The notes under the pieces: model-generated
The model's database searches: none
What the model was told of the DNA's origin: nothing
What the model saw: the letters and a program-made list of their open reading frames with translations, nothing else
DNA from: Halobacteriales archaeon QS_6_71_20
Lineage (GTDB): Archaea > Halobacteriota > Halobacteria > Halobacteriales > Haloferacaceae
Length of the DNA: 64,000 nucleotides
Assembly (NCBI GenBank): GCA_003020945.1
Contig: PXRU01000017.1
Coordinates: forward strand, 62,001 to 126,000
Reading direction: 5' to 3'
Program-made: the position numbers and the translations under genes
In this document: positions 32,686-42,323 of the stretch, one piece after another
Position numbering within the stretch: the stretch's first letter is position 1
Layout: each line of letters starts with the position of its first letter

Positions 32686-33354
32686 TCACGGCAACTCCGC
32701 CGCGATCCGATCGCGGTACTCGGCCTCGCTCAGGTCGAGCCGCGAGAGCCATACCTCCCGGTAGCTCGGGTGGAGGATCGGCAGGCACGTCACCCCGAGG
32801 GTCGGACAGTCCACCGGCTCGCAGACCCCGTCGAGGAAGCCGTCGAGCTCGATCCCCTCGAACGCGAGCAGCGTCGCCGTCGCGTGTTTCCCGGTCGTGA
32901 CGGCGACCGCGGGGTCGACCGCGGTCAGCTCCGCCCGAAGGTGGCCGCGGCAGTTCGCCAGCTCCTCGTCGGTGGGGTCGCGGTTCCCCTCCGGGTGGCA
33001 CTTCACCGCGTTCGTGTAGACGCAGTCGTCGCCGTAGCCCAGATCGGCCATGAGCCGTCGGACCCGCCGCCCGGAGTGTCGGGAGGTGTACGCGCAGCCG
33101 GTGTGGTTGCCGCCGCGCCAGACGTCGGCCGCGGGGTCGCCCGCGCCGGGGGCCTCCCCGACCACCAGCACGCTCGCGTCGGGCGGGCCGTTCCCCCACG
33201 AGATGCGCGTCCGCGACTCGACGAGCGCGGGACACCGCGTGCACCCTTCCTCGAGAACCAGGCGGTCGTCCGGGTCGGGGTGGTCGACGTCGGGACGGCC
33301 GACGCCGTCGTCGGCGTCGTCCCCGCCGCCCCCGTCGCGGTCGTCACCGGTCAC
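32686..33354 (-). CDS. Uracil-DNA glycosylase, Fe-S cluster type
   Basis: Base-excision repair enzyme removing uracil from DNA. 222 residues from GTG 33354. Cluster-type cysteines: CTRCPALVESRTRI at about residue 37, plus the later TNAVKCHPEGNRDP and NCRGHL. Active-site motif I VLVVGEAPGAGDPAADV and motif II ILHPSYREVW fit the family 4/5 group. The acidic N-terminal 30 residues are a haloarchaeal addition. It is two bases from the upstream membrane-protein stop, so they are probably co-transcribed. Confidence 0.9.
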   Translation of the reverse strand: MTGDDRDGGGGDDADDGVGRPDVDHPDPDDRLVLEEGCTRCPALVESRTRISWGNGPPDASVLVVGEAPGAGDPAADVWRGGNHTGCAYTSRHSGRRVRRLMADLGYGDDCVYTNAVKCHPEGNRDPTDEELANCRGHLRAELTAVDPAVAVTTGKHATATLLAFEGIELDGFLDGVCEPVDCPTLGVTCLPILHPSYREVWLSRLDLSEAEYRDRIAAELP

Positions 33355-33356
33355 GC

Positions 33357-33587
33357 CTACTCCGTCAGCGGGAGCGCGACGTCGAGGACGAACGCCGAGA
33401 GGAACACCCTGACGGCCGCGAGCAGTCCCAGGTCGGCCAGCGGCGCGCGCTCCCACGCCGGGAGGGTCCTTCCGGCCGCCGCGGCGACCCCCTCCACGGC
33501 GAGCGCGAGGAGGAACACCGCGACGCGGGCGAACACCGCGCGCTCGGTCGGTGTCGGGTAGTCGATGTCTCCGTACCTGCCGGACAT
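33357..33587 (-). CDS. Small membrane protein upstream of the glycosylase
   Basis: 76 residues. MSGRYGDIDYPTPTERAVF is followed by two hydrophobic segments (ARVAVFLLALAVEGVAAAAG; LGLLAAVRVFLSAFVLDVAL). Function unknown; the short coupling to the uracil-DNA glycosylase is probably positional. Start ATG 33587. Confidence 0.68.
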   Translation of the reverse strand: MSGRYGDIDYPTPTERAVFARVAVFLLALAVEGVAAAAGRTLPAWERAPLADLGLLAAVRVFLSAFVLDVALPLTE

Positions 33588-33668
33588 ACGTTCGAATACC
33601 GATCGATCCCGGTTGGCCCTTTCGATCCGATTGAACGAGCTCTCTGGATCGGGGTTCGCCGTCGGAGC

Positions 33669-33911
33669 ATGACGGGGCTGTTCGACACCGCATGGGTCGT
33701 CGCCGAGTACCTCGCCGTCGCGCTCGCGTCGGTCGCGCCGACCGGCGTCGGCGTCCGCTTCGAGCGGGCGGCGGCCGCGGCGGTCGCCACCGCGCCCGAG
33801 ACGGCGGCCGTCGACTTCGTGATCGGCGTGCTGGCGCTGTTCTGGGGGCTGTATTTCGTCGGCTACCGACGGGTGCTCCCCCGGACGCGCCGACCGGTCG
33901 AGGCGCGGTAA
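33669..33911 (+). CDS. Small two-helix membrane protein
   Basis: 80 residues with two hydrophobic segments (WVVAEYLAVALASVAPTG and AVDFVIGVLALFWGLYFVGY) and a basic C-terminus (RRVLPRTRRPVEAR), so the tail is cytosolic. Divergent from the other small membrane protein across about 80 bp. No family function recognised. The coding-like codon bias and clean end support it moderately. Confidence 0.6.
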   Translation: MTGLFDTAWVVAEYLAVALASVAPTGVGVRFERAAAAAVATAPETAAVDFVIGVLALFWGLYFVGYRRVLPRTRRPVEAR

Positions 33912-34104
33912 CGGGACGCCCCGGTTCGGTCGGCCGCGCCGGGCATTGTCGGCCACGGCTCCTTCGCGACGATCAGCGCGCCCGAGACGCCGCCCTCGGC
34001 GGGCTCGACGGTCCGGCGACGGCGACGCGTCCGACGCCGTTCCCCGCACGCCCCGTTCCGACGGGTCGACCGGACGGCTTCGACGCGATCGGGAAGCGCG
34101 TGGG

Positions 34105-35655
34105 CTACCGATAGAGGTCGAACCGCCGGAACGTGGCCCCGAGCAGGACCGCGACCGGGATGATCTCCAGCCGACCGACCCACATATTGACGATCAGCAT
34201 CGCCTTCGCGGCGTCGGGCATCCCCGGTCCGGTGATCCCGCTGTCCAGGCCGACGTTGCTCTGGGCGCTCATCACGTCGAAGATCACGTACTCCAGCGGA
34301 TACCCCGGTCCGAGGACGCGCAACAGGACGGCGATGCCGATCATGAGGAACGTGATCCAGAGGACGAACACGACCGTCGCCTCGGTGTACTCGCGCTGGA
34401 CCTGCTCCTGGTCGAGCTTGCGGTCCCCGATGCGGAGGTACCGCACCGCGCTGTCCGGCTGGAACACGTCCTGTATCTGCCAGACGGTCCCCCTGATGAG
34501 CGTCGCCACCCGGATCAGCTTGAGCCCGCTCACCGTCGACCCCGCCGCCGCGCCGGTGAGCATCCCCAGACACATCAGCAGCGTCGCGCCCGTGCTCCAG
34601 ACGCGTTCGGTCCCGCCGCCGACCGCCACGCTCCCGAACCCGGTGTTCGACGTCGCGGAGACGAACTGGAACAGGCTCGACCGGAACGTCTCCTCGACCG
34701 TGGCGTACTGCCCGTTCGCGTACAGGAGACCGGCGAGCGCGAGCGACCCGGCGGTGAACCAGATGAACACCCACCGCGTCTGCAGGTCGGTGTAGAGGTT
34801 CCGGATCTCTCCCTTGAAGATGAGGTAGTGGATCGGGAACGCGATGCTGCCCGCGACCATGATCGGCACCGTCGCGTACTCGATCAGCGGGCTGTCGTAG
34901 TGGCCGATGGACTCGGCGTGGACGGAGAACCCGCCGGTCGCGATCCCCGTCATCCCGTGGTTGATCGCGTCCCACAGCGGCATTCCGGTGAGGAGATACA
35001 GGAGGATCGACCCGAGGGTGAGGCCGACGAAGATCCTCCAGATCTCCCGCACGGTCGTCACGATGCTCGGGTGGATCCGCTCGGAGCGCGCCTCGCTCTC
35101 GTACAGCGTGTACGACCCGCCGCCGCCGCCCCGGCTGAGGATCGCCACCGTGAGCACGATCACGCCGACGCCGCCGATCCACTCGATGAACGACCGCCAC
35201 CAGTGGAGCGCGCGCGGCAGTTCCTCCTCCACGGCGGCCATCGTGAGTCCCGTCCCCGTGAAGCCGCTCATGCTCTCGAACACCGCATCGAGCGGGTTGA
35301 GGAAGACCGCCGTCGTCGTGTCCATCGGGGGCGTGTTCGCCCACGCCGGGAACGGGTCGACCTGGATCGTCCACGCGATGAGGAGGAAGGGAAGCCCGCC
35401 GAGCACGCCGACCAGCGCCCACGCGGTCGCCGCCGTGACCATCGCGTCGCGCTTGGCCGGCGGGCCGGCGTCCCGGTACCGTCGGGCCAGCCCGGTCCCG
35501 ACCCCGGCCGTGACGAGCGCCGACACGACGAACGCGGGGACCGTGTAGAACTCCCCGTTGACGGCGGCCACGCCGATCGAGATCACCAGCATCAGCGAGA
35601 CGGCCTGCACGATGCGCCCCGCGTCGCGCCCGACCGCGTCCGTGTTCACCCTCAT
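34105..35655 (-). CDS. trkH: TrkH-family potassium uptake channel
   Basis: 516-residue K+ translocating subunit. The four pore-loop repeats with selectivity glycine are visible: MSGFTGTGLT, GIATGGFSVH, SATSNTGFGS and SAQSNVGLDS. Surrounding hydrophobic helices match the 2TM-P-2TM repeat plan. It lies 43 bases downstream of trkA in the same direction, giving a trkA-trkH operon; TrkA regulates gating by NAD(H) or ATP/ADP. Potassium uptake is central to the salt-in strategy of haloarchaea. Confidence 0.96.
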   Translation of the reverse strand: MRVNTDAVGRDAGRIVQAVSLMLVISIGVAAVNGEFYTVPAFVVSALVTAGVGTGLARRYRDAGPPAKRDAMVTAATAWALVGVLGGLPFLLIAWTIQVDPFPAWANTPPMDTTTAVFLNPLDAVFESMSGFTGTGLTMAAVEEELPRALHWWRSFIEWIGGVGVIVLTVAILSRGGGGGSYTLYESEARSERIHPSIVTTVREIWRIFVGLTLGSILLYLLTGMPLWDAINHGMTGIATGGFSVHAESIGHYDSPLIEYATVPIMVAGSIAFPIHYLIFKGEIRNLYTDLQTRWVFIWFTAGSLALAGLLYANGQYATVEETFRSSLFQFVSATSNTGFGSVAVGGGTERVWSTGATLLMCLGMLTGAAAGSTVSGLKLIRVATLIRGTVWQIQDVFQPDSAVRYLRIGDRKLDQEQVQREYTEATVVFVLWITFLMIGIAVLLRVLGPGYPLEYVIFDVMSAQSNVGLDSGITGPGMPDAAKAMLIVNMWVGRLEIIPVAVLLGATFRRFDLYR

Positions 35656-35698
35656 CGGTCGCGCTCGCCGTCGGCGTCGGTGGGTTCCGCCCGCCCGT

Positions 35699-36409
35699 TC
35701 ACAGTTCCACTCCGTCCGTGGCGTCGTCCTCGTGGTCGCGATAGTGGCCGAAGACGTCCGTCACCTCCGGCGTCGCGCCGGTTCCGGAGTAGACGGTCAG
35801 GAGGTCCCCAGCCTCGATGCGGGTGTTCCCGCGGGGCGTGACCGGCGACTCCGTCCCCTCCCGCTCGACCGCGACTACGAGGGTGTTCTCGTCGAGCAGC
35901 CCCTCCTGGTCCGCCTCGACGAGCGTCATGCCGGCGATAGGCGCGTCGTCGCCGACCACGATCTCGAACACCTCGGCAACGTCGCCGACCCGCATGTAGT
36001 CGACGACCGAGGGTCGGTCGACCGACCGGAACAGCGACTCGGCGATGAGCCGCTGGGGGTTCTCCATCGTGCTGACGCCGATCTGGCGAAACAGGTTCAT
36101 GTGCTCGGGGTTGTGGACGACCGAGACGACCGCGGGGATGTCGACCTCCGTCGCCAGCAGCGAGATCATCACGTTCGTCGCGTCCCGTTCGGTCGTCGTG
36201 ATGATCGCGTCGGCGCGCTCCGCGTCGGCGTCGAGCAGCGTCTGTTTGACCGTCGCGTCCGCGTTGAGCACCAGACAGTCGAACTCGCTTGCGACCTCGT
36301 CGGCCCGTCCGGCGTCCCGTTCGACGACGACGACCTCGTATCCGGCCTCCGTCGCGATCTCGATCAGTGGCGTCCCGATATCGCCTGCTCCGACGATGAT
36401 GACGTACAT
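35699..36409 (-). CDS. trkA: TrkA-family NAD-binding regulator of potassium uptake
   Basis: 236 residues: an RCK_N Rossmann domain (MYVIIVGAGDIGTPLIEIAT; ATEAGYEVVVVERDAGRADE) and an RCK_C domain at about 140-225 (FEIVVGDDAPIAGMTLVEAD; IEAGDLLTVYSGTGATPEV). It is peripheral on the inner membrane face, binds the TrkH channel and gates it. One RCK_N/RCK_C pair, the short form. First gene of the trkA-trkH operon, ATG 36409. Confidence 0.95.
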   Translation of the reverse strand: MYVIIVGAGDIGTPLIEIATEAGYEVVVVERDAGRADEVASEFDCLVLNADATVKQTLLDADAERADAIITTTERDATNVMISLLATEVDIPAVVSVVHNPEHMNLFRQIGVSTMENPQRLIAESLFRSVDRPSVVDYMRVGDVAEVFEIVVGDDAPIAGMTLVEADQEGLLDENTLVVAVEREGTESPVTPRGNTRIEAGDLLTVYSGTGATPEVTDVFGHYRDHEDDATDGVEL

Positions 36410-36641
36410 GAGTGGGTGGTTCAGGTTGCTGTCGTTCGCTCGTCCGATCCGTGCGTGCGTTCGGTCACGGCCGTCGTTCCGCCGGCCCGGTGGTAAACCT
36501 TGGTGAGACGGCTCGCGGGCACCCCCCCTTCCGGCGTCGGCGTCCCGCCGCGGTGTTCTCCGTTCGCGGCGTCGGTGTCGTTCCCCTCCCGGCGTCGCGA
36601 CGCTACGCTTCACGCCCGGCGACCGTCTCCGCGACCCGTCG

Positions 36642-37493
36642 CTACAGCGCCCGGGCCACCAGCGGGGCCACCGAGACGGCGCTCTCGGCGCGCTCGACGG
36701 TGTCGGTGGCGACGACGCGCTCGACGCCCGCGGCCGCGAGCCTCGTCCGGGCGCTGCCCGCGAGCACCCCGTGGACGCAGGCGGCGTACACGTCGCCGGC
36801 GTCGCGCTCGCGCAGCGCGGCGACCGCTTCGCTCATCGTCGACCCGGTGGCGACGATGTCGTCGACGATCACGACGTCGCGGCCCTCGACGACGGCGTCG
36901 CCGGGCGTGACCGTCACCGCGCCGGTGTCGTAGTCGCGCTCCTTCTCGAAGAAGTCGGCCTCGCCGCCGCCGTAGGCGTCGCGGGCGGCGACCGAAAGCG
37001 CCTCGGCGGACTCGTCGGGCGCGAGAAACAGCGGGTCGACCAGTCCGTCGGGGAGCGGCTCCGAGAGCAGCGAGGCGGCGCCGACCACCTCGACGGGGAC
37101 GTCGAAGAAGTCCGCGACGCCGGGCTCGTGGGGCGACACGAGCACGACGCGGTCGGCGCCCGTGGAGACGGCGCGTGCCGTTGCCCGCGCGGAGACGGGC
37201 TGGCCCGCCTCGAACGCCCGGTCCTGACGGGCGTATCCCATGTACGGAAGGACGGTCGTCACCGTCTCGGCGCCGGCCTCGCGGACGGCGTCCTGGAGCT
37301 GGAGCAGCTCGACGAACGCCTCGTCGGAGGTCGTGGCCGCGACGACGACGGCCTCCTCCCCGGCGAAGCCGGGGACGGCCGCCCGCGCCTCCCCGTCGGG
37401 GAACCGGTGGAACTCCGGCGTGGCGAGGGGGCGACCGGTCTCGTCGGCGAGCGCGGCGGCGAGCGCCTGCGAGGCGGATCCGGGTACGATCAC
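36642..37493 (-). CDS. prs: Ribose-phosphate pyrophosphokinase (PRPP synthetase)
   Basis: Makes PRPP from ribose-5-phosphate and ATP for nucleotide, histidine and tryptophan synthesis. 283 residues. GTG start at 37493 (VIVPGSASQALAAAL). Motifs: YMGYARQDRAFEAGQPVSAR (ATP/flexible loop), RVVLVSPHEPGVADFF and the PRPP-binding loop DVVIVDDIVATGSTMSEAV. The length and lack of a bacterial ADP allosteric region fit the archaeal class. The beta-propeller gene lies 106 bases upstream in the same direction. Confidence 0.95.
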   Translation of the reverse strand: MIVPGSASQALAAALADETGRPLATPEFHRFPDGEARAAVPGFAGEEAVVVAATTSDEAFVELLQLQDAVREAGAETVTTVLPYMGYARQDRAFEAGQPVSARATARAVSTGADRVVLVSPHEPGVADFFDVPVEVVGAASLLSEPLPDGLVDPLFLAPDESAEALSVAARDAYGGGEADFFEKERDYDTGAVTVTPGDAVVEGRDVVIVDDIVATGSTMSEAVAALRERDAGDVYAACVHGVLAGSARTRLAAAGVERVVATDTVERAESAVSVAPLVARAL

Positions 37494-37599
37494 ACGCGAC
37501 CCTCCCGTGCGCGGACACAAACCGGTTCCTACTCGGGCGACGCGTGCGCCGGCGTCGCACCGTCCCGCGGCGGCGCCGGGCCCGTCGACCCGATCCGTC

Positions 37600-38547
37600 T
37601 CACTCGCCCGCGGGCCCGGTCCCGTCCCCGCTCCCGCCGGGGACCGCCACGCTCCGCACGTCCGGGACTCCGAGGGTCCGCCCGCGCCACCCGCCGTCGG
37701 CGTGCACGCGCGCCTCGCCCCCCCCGGTGACGGCGACGAGATGCCGTCCCGCGACCGCGCAGTCGACGACCCCGGGCTCGTCGTGGCGGACCCACTCGGT
37801 CGCGGTCGCCCCGGACCGCTCGAACAGCGCCGCGCCCGTCGCGGCGACCGCGCGCTCGCCGTCGGCGTCGGCGGCGACACAGCGGAACGCGTCCCCGTCC
37901 TCGTCGTCGCCTCCGCCCTCGACGCGTCCCTCGTCGCCGTCGCCGCCGTCGGCGTCGAGGTCGCGCATCCAGCCGTTGCCGAGCGTGTACACCGCCTCGC
38001 CCGTCGCCGCCAGCGGCACCCCCCGGGCGCTCACGTCGCGGGCGCCGTCGAGGCCGGCGTACTCCAGCGCCCCGTCGCGGAGCCGATGGACGCCGTCGGC
38101 GGCGGCGACCAGCCGCCCGTCGATCCGGCGCGGCTCCGGCACCCGTCCGACCGCGGTCCACGCCGACGAGGGATCGCCTTCCCCGGCTCCGTCCGCTCCC
38201 GCCTCGCCGTCCGCGGGCGCGCTCCCGGCGTCGGCGTCGCCCGCGAGCCGGGAGACGGTGCCGTCGGGCGCGGCCGCGAGCACGTCGTCGCCGGCCAGCC
38301 CCACCGCCACGGCCGGGCCGTGGCCCGTCGGGGCGAACTCGCCCACGAGCACGTCCTCGTCGGTCGCGACCGCGACGGCGTCGCCGCGGGCGGCCACGTC
38401 GCGGGCGCCACACCGATGCTCGACCCCGAACTCGCCGACGATATCGCCCGACAGCGAGACGGCGACCACGCCCATCGGGGAGGCGACGAGCGCCCGGACC
38501 ACGTCGTCGCGCGTCGTGAACACGCGCTTCTCGGCGACGGTTGGCAC
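37600..38547 (-). CDS. Beta-propeller-like conserved haloarchaeal protein (HVO_0234 type)
   Basis: 315 residues. Repeated blade-like stretches (ALVASPMGVVAVSLSGDIVG; AVAVATDEDVLVGEFAPTG; DDVLAAAPDGTVSRLAGDAD; RLVAAADGVHRLRDGALEYA) and regular short beta strands suggest a propeller. Two acidic insertions break the blades (DAGSAPADGEAGADGAGEGD; DGGDGDEGRVEGGGDDEDGD). The assignment to the HVO_0234-type family is from memory and from the shared neighbourhood with prs and trk genes. No enzymatic residues recognised. Confidence 0.65.
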   Translation of the reverse strand: MPTVAEKRVFTTRDDVVRALVASPMGVVAVSLSGDIVGEFGVEHRCGARDVAARGDAVAVATDEDVLVGEFAPTGHGPAVAVGLAGDDVLAAAPDGTVSRLAGDADAGSAPADGEAGADGAGEGDPSSAWTAVGRVPEPRRIDGRLVAAADGVHRLRDGALEYAGLDGARDVSARGVPLAATGEAVYTLGNGWMRDLDADGGDGDEGRVEGGGDDEDGDAFRCVAADADGERAVAATGAALFERSGATATEWVRHDEPGVVDCAVAGRHLVAVTGGGEARVHADGGWRGRTLGVPDVRSVAVPGGSGDGTGPAGE

Positions 38548-38657
38548 GTCCGGGGGTGCGGCTGCGGGGCGAATAAGCCCCGCGGAGGCGTCGCGGTGGC
38601 CTGTCGCGCTCCCGCCGAAGTATAAGCATAAGCCGGTGGCCGGGCACAGTCCGACTC

Positions 38658-39980
38658 ATGGAGCCGAACGACGGACCCGAACCGAAGCGGCGCGACGTAC
38701 TGAGACTGTCCGGGACCGCGGGCCTCGCGGGGTTGGCGGGCCTGGCCGGCTGTAGCACGACCGACTCCGGGACGACCGAGACCGCCACCGAGACGTCGAG
38801 CGGCGACGACGGCGACGGGGGGACGACCGCCGACGACGGGGACACCGAGGACAGCGGGGAGGCCGGGCCCTACACCATCGGCATGGTCGACTCGCTGACG
38901 GGGTCGCTGTCGGCGTTCGGTCAGCGCAACCAGCGCGGGAAGGACCTCGCGCTCGCGGACGTGAACGAGGTCGGCATCGGCGGGCGCGAGCTGGAGATCG
39001 TCGTCGAGGACTCCGAGAGCCAGTCGCAGGCGGGCGTCTCGGCCGCACAGAAGCTCGTCAACCAGGACGGCGTGCCGTCGCTCATCGGCGCGGTCGGCTC
39101 GGGCGTGTCGCTGGCCATCTACGAGTCGGTGACCCAGGGGACCGACACGGTCCAGTTGAGCCAGAACTCGACGAGCCCGGACCTGACGGAGTTCCCGGGC
39201 CTGCTCCGGATGTCGCCGACGGGGGGCACGCAGTCGACGGCGCTTGCACGCATCATCGAGGAGGACGGCTACGACTCGGTCGCGCTCGCGTGGGTGAACA
39301 ACGACTACGGGCAGGGACTGGCGGAGACGTTCCGCGAGGAGTGGGGCGGGGAGATCGCCTACGACCAGCCCCACGACCAGGGGCAGTCGTCGTACTCCTC
39401 GACGGTGTCGGGGATGGCCGACTCCGGCGCGGACGCGTGGCTGTTCATCACCTACCAGCCGGAGTTCACCGCGATGGCCCAGGAGGCGTACTCCAACGGC
39501 TACGAGGCGCAGTTCTACGGCGCCGACTCCGTCCAGGGGTCGGACGTGCTGGCCGACACGCCCGAGGGGAGCCTCGACGGCATGACGATCGTCACCCCGT
39601 CGGCGGCGATCGACCAGGACAACTACCGGAGCTTCGCCTCCGAGTTCGAGTCCGAGCACGGCGACACGCCGACCTCGTGGTCGGCGTTCGCCTACGACTG
39701 CGTGGTCACGGCGGCGCTGTCGATCGCGACCGCGGACGAGTTCACCGGCGCGGCGTTACAGGAGACCGTCCGCGAGGTGACCCGTCCGGAGGGCGAGGCG
39801 GTGTTCACCTTCGCGGAGGCGATGGACGTGCTCGGCGACGACGGCGACGCCTCGGACATCGACTACCAGGGCGTCTCCGGCCCGATCGACTTCGACGAGA
39901 ACGGCGACCCGGTCGGCTTCCTGCAGATCCTCACCGTGGAGGACCACGAGTACGTCTCCTCGGGCACGATCGAAGGGTAA
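38658..39980 (+). CDS. Branched-chain amino-acid-type ABC transporter, substrate-binding lipoprotein
   Basis: 440 residues. Signal KRRDVLRLSGTAGLAGLAGL followed by AGC lipobox, then an acidic Ser/Thr/Asp linker. The periplasmic-binding-fold body is of the LivK/Leu-Ile-Val type (YTIGMVDSLTGSLSAFGQRN; GVPSLIGAVGSGVSLAIYES; VALAWVNNDYGQGLAETF; AWLFITYQPEFTAMAQEAY). It heads the operon with 7 bases to the first permease. Ligand may be branched-chain amino acids or another small organic molecule; this family is often misnamed. A TATA-like AAGTATAAGC lies about 30 bases before ATG 38658. Confidence 0.93.
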   Translation: MEPNDGPEPKRRDVLRLSGTAGLAGLAGLAGCSTTDSGTTETATETSSGDDGDGGTTADDGDTEDSGEAGPYTIGMVDSLTGSLSAFGQRNQRGKDLALADVNEVGIGGRELEIVVEDSESQSQAGVSAAQKLVNQDGVPSLIGAVGSGVSLAIYESVTQGTDTVQLSQNSTSPDLTEFPGLLRMSPTGGTQSTALARIIEEDGYDSVALAWVNNDYGQGLAETFREEWGGEIAYDQPHDQGQSSYSSTVSGMADSGADAWLFITYQPEFTAMAQEAYSNGYEAQFYGADSVQGSDVLADTPEGSLDGMTIVTPSAAIDQDNYRSFASEFESEHGDTPTSWSAFAYDCVVTAALSIATADEFTGAALQETVREVTRPEGEAVFTFAEAMDVLGDDGDASDIDYQGVSGPIDFDENGDPVGFLQILTVEDHEYVSSGTIEG

Positions 39981-39987
39981 GCCCCCG

Positions 39988-40935
39988 ATGTCGGTTCTCG
40001 AACACCTGGCGAACGGGCTCGTGTTCGGCAGCATCATCGTGCTCGCGAGCATCGGCCTGTCGCTCGTGTACAGCATCGCCGGCTTCGCCAACTTCGCCCA
40101 CGGCGACACGATGACCGTCGGCGCCTACACCGCCCTGGTGACGTTCGGCTTCGTCGGCACGCTCGGGGCCGAGGTGCTCGGGCTCCCGCTGGGCTTCTTC
40201 CTCGCGCTGGTCGTCGGCGTCGCCGTCGCCGCGGTCGTCGCGGTGGCGACCCACCTCCTCGTGTACGAGCCGCTGGAGGTGGACTCGATCGGCCTGCTCA
40301 TCACGTCGATCGGGGTGGCGTTCGTCTACCGGGGGGTCATTCAGCTGGGCTTCGGGACCGACTTCACGGAGTTCCGGATCCCGCTGTTGCGGCCGATCGA
40401 GGCGCTGGTCCCGTACGGGATCCGGATGACGCGCCACGACGTGGCGATCGTCGCCAGCGCGGTCGTGCTGGTCGCGGGACTGCACGCCCTGCTGCAGTAC
40501 ACCGACCTCGGGCGGAAGATGCGCGCGACCGCGGACAACCCCTCGCTGGCGCGCGTCTCCGGCATCCGGACCGACCGGATCGAGATCTGGACGTGGGTCA
40601 TCGGCGCGGGGCTGGCGGCCGCAGGTGGCGTCTTTCTCGGCCTGTACAACAACGTCTCGCCGCGGATGGGGTTCGACATCCTGCTGGTCGTGTTCGCGGC
40701 CGTCATCCTCGGCGGGATCGGCTCCGTCTACGGCGCGATGGCTGGCGGCCTCCTCATCGGGGTGATCAACCAGCTGACGCCGGTCCTTCCGCGGCTCGGT
40801 CGGGAGTTCCCGCTCGTCCCGGAGGGCTTCGGGATCCCGATCGGCGTCGAGTACGCCAACGCCGTCGTCTTCCTCATCATGGTCGCCGTGCTGCTCGTGC
40901 GGCCGTCCGGCATCGCCGGGGAGGAGGCGACGTGA
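39988..40935 (+). CDS. livH: Liv-type ABC transporter permease (LivH)
   Basis: 315 residues, about eight membrane helices. Typical features: LANGLVFGSIIVLASIGLSL at the N-terminus, IAGFANFAHGDTMTVGAYTA and MRATADNPSLARVSGIRTDR (cytosolic loop contacting the ATPase), GIGSVYGAMAGGLLIGVINQ and the C-terminal VLLVRPSGIAGEEAT. Its stop overlaps the GTG of livM. Forms a heterodimeric channel with LivM. Confidence 0.93.
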   Translation: MSVLEHLANGLVFGSIIVLASIGLSLVYSIAGFANFAHGDTMTVGAYTALVTFGFVGTLGAEVLGLPLGFFLALVVGVAVAAVVAVATHLLVYEPLEVDSIGLLITSIGVAFVYRGVIQLGFGTDFTEFRIPLLRPIEALVPYGIRMTRHDVAIVASAVVLVAGLHALLQYTDLGRKMRATADNPSLARVSGIRTDRIEIWTWVIGAGLAAAGGVFLGLYNNVSPRMGFDILLVVFAAVILGGIGSVYGAMAGGLLIGVINQLTPVLPRLGREFPLVPEGFGIPIGVEYANAVVFLIMVAVLLVRPSGIAGEEAT

Positions 40936-42323
40936 GCGTCGCGGACGGGGTCCGCGGGCGGGTCGCGGCGCTCACTCGCGCGGAACGGGGCGTCGTCGGC
41001 TTCGTCGTCCTGCTGACCGGGGTGCTGCTGTTCGGTCTCGTCACCGGCGGGCTCGCGCCGACGTACTTCCTGTATCTCGTCGGCCTCGTCGGGATGTACG
41101 TCCTGCTGTCGTTCGGGCTGAACGCGCAGTGGGGGTACGCCGGGCTGATCAACTTCTCGGTCGCGGCGTTCTTCGGCATCGGCGCGTACGGCACGGCGCT
41201 GCTGACCGCCGGCAACTCGCCGATCGGCGTCGAGGGGGCGCGGCTGTTCGGCGTCGTCCCGCTCACCGTCGTCGGCCTGCTGGCCGCGGTCGCGCTCGCG
41301 GCCGTCGTCGCCGTCGCCGTCGGGGTCCCGACGCTGCGCCTGCGCGCGGACTACCTCGCGATCGCGTCGCTCGGGCTCGCGGAGGTCGTCCGCCTGCTGT
41401 TCCTGAACCAGCGCGACGTGACCAACGGGAGCGCCGGGCTGCGCGGCCTGCCCGGGTTCTTCGAGGGCTGGCCCGTGCTGGGGACGCTCCCGCGGACGCT
41501 GCCCGGTATCCGGGTCCACGAGGTGGCGGTTCCGGGACTCGACTCCGCGCGGCTGCTCGGCTTCACGCTCGGGGTGTCGTTCTGGCGGGCGCTGTTGAAC
41601 GTCGCGTTCGTGGTCGCGATGGTCGGGGCCGTGTACGCGGTGTTGCGCCGCGTCCACCGCTCGCCGTGGGGGCGCGTGCTCGCGACGATCCGCTCGGACG
41701 AGGAGCTCGCGGAGGCGCTGGGGAAGGACACCTACGCGTTCAAGATGCAGTCGTTCGTGCTCGGGAGCGTGATCATGGCGCTTGCGGGCGTGTTCTACGC
41801 GCACCTGAACCTGTTCGTCAGCCCGGGGGACCTGGCGCCGATCAACACGTTCTACGTGTGGATCGCGGTGATCCTCGGCGGGAGCGGCTCGAACCGCGGG
41901 GCGATCTTCGGCGGCTTCGTCGTCATCGCCATCCGCGAGGGGACCCGCTTCCTCGGGGCGGTGCTGCCGGCGTCGCCCCCGGTGGACCTCCCGCTCGTGA
42001 CGGCCGTGTACGCGACGGTCGTGGACAACTTCGCGTCGACGCGGCTGCTCGCGGTCGGCCTGCTGATCGTCGTCGCGATGCGGTTCCGCCCGGAGGGTGT
42101 GCTCCCGCCTCAGCGCGAGCTCATCCGGCCGGCGTCGGTCGCCGCCTCGGACGGGCCGGGCGAGACGAACCCCCGCGAGACGGTCACGGAGGACGCCGCC
42201 GCCGGAGCACACGGGACCGGTGCCGATCCCGTCGGCTCCGGCGACTCCGACCCCGGCCACGGCGACTCCGAGGCCGACGCCGACGACCCCGCGGTGCGCG
42301 ACGGGGGTGAGGCCGATGAGTGA
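40932..42323 (+). CDS. livM: Liv-type ABC transporter permease (LivM)
   Basis: 463 residues from GTG 40932, overlapping livH by four bases. Permease core of about 380 residues (FGLNAQWGYAGLINFSVAAF; VPTLRLRADYLAIASLGLAE; GRVLATIRSDEELAEALGKD; FYVWIAVILGGSGSNRGAIF) ends with AMRFRPEGVLPPQREL. An acidic, Gly/Asp-rich tail of about 70 residues follows (DSDPGHGDSEADADDPAVRD), not needed for transport in relatives and of unknown role. Overlaps livG by eight bases. Confidence 0.92.
   Translation: MSVADGVRGRVAALTRAERGVVGFVVLLTGVLLFGLVTGGLAPTYFLYLVGLVGMYVLLSFGLNAQWGYAGLINFSVAAFFGIGAYGTALLTAGNSPIGVEGARLFGVVPLTVVGLLAAVALAAVVAVAVGVPTLRLRADYLAIASLGLAEVVRLLFLNQRDVTNGSAGLRGLPGFFEGWPVLGTLPRTLPGIRVHEVAVPGLDSARLLGFTLGVSFWRALLNVAFVVAMVGAVYAVLRRVHRSPWGRVLATIRSDEELAEALGKDTYAFKMQSFVLGSVIMALAGVFYAHLNLFVSPGDLAPINTFYVWIAVILGGSGSNRGAIFGGFVVIAIREGTRFLGAVLPASPPVDLPLVTAVYATVVDNFASTRLLAVGLLIVVAMRFRPEGVLPPQRELIRPASVAASDGPGETNPRETVTEDAAAGAHGTGADPVGSGDSDPGHGDSEADADDPAVRDGGEADE

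Noticed and set aside
33863-35841. Very long overlapping frames over trkH on both strands
   Set aside because: All are Arg/Asp-rich shadows; trkH has four intact pore motifs in the minus-strand frame ending at 34105.
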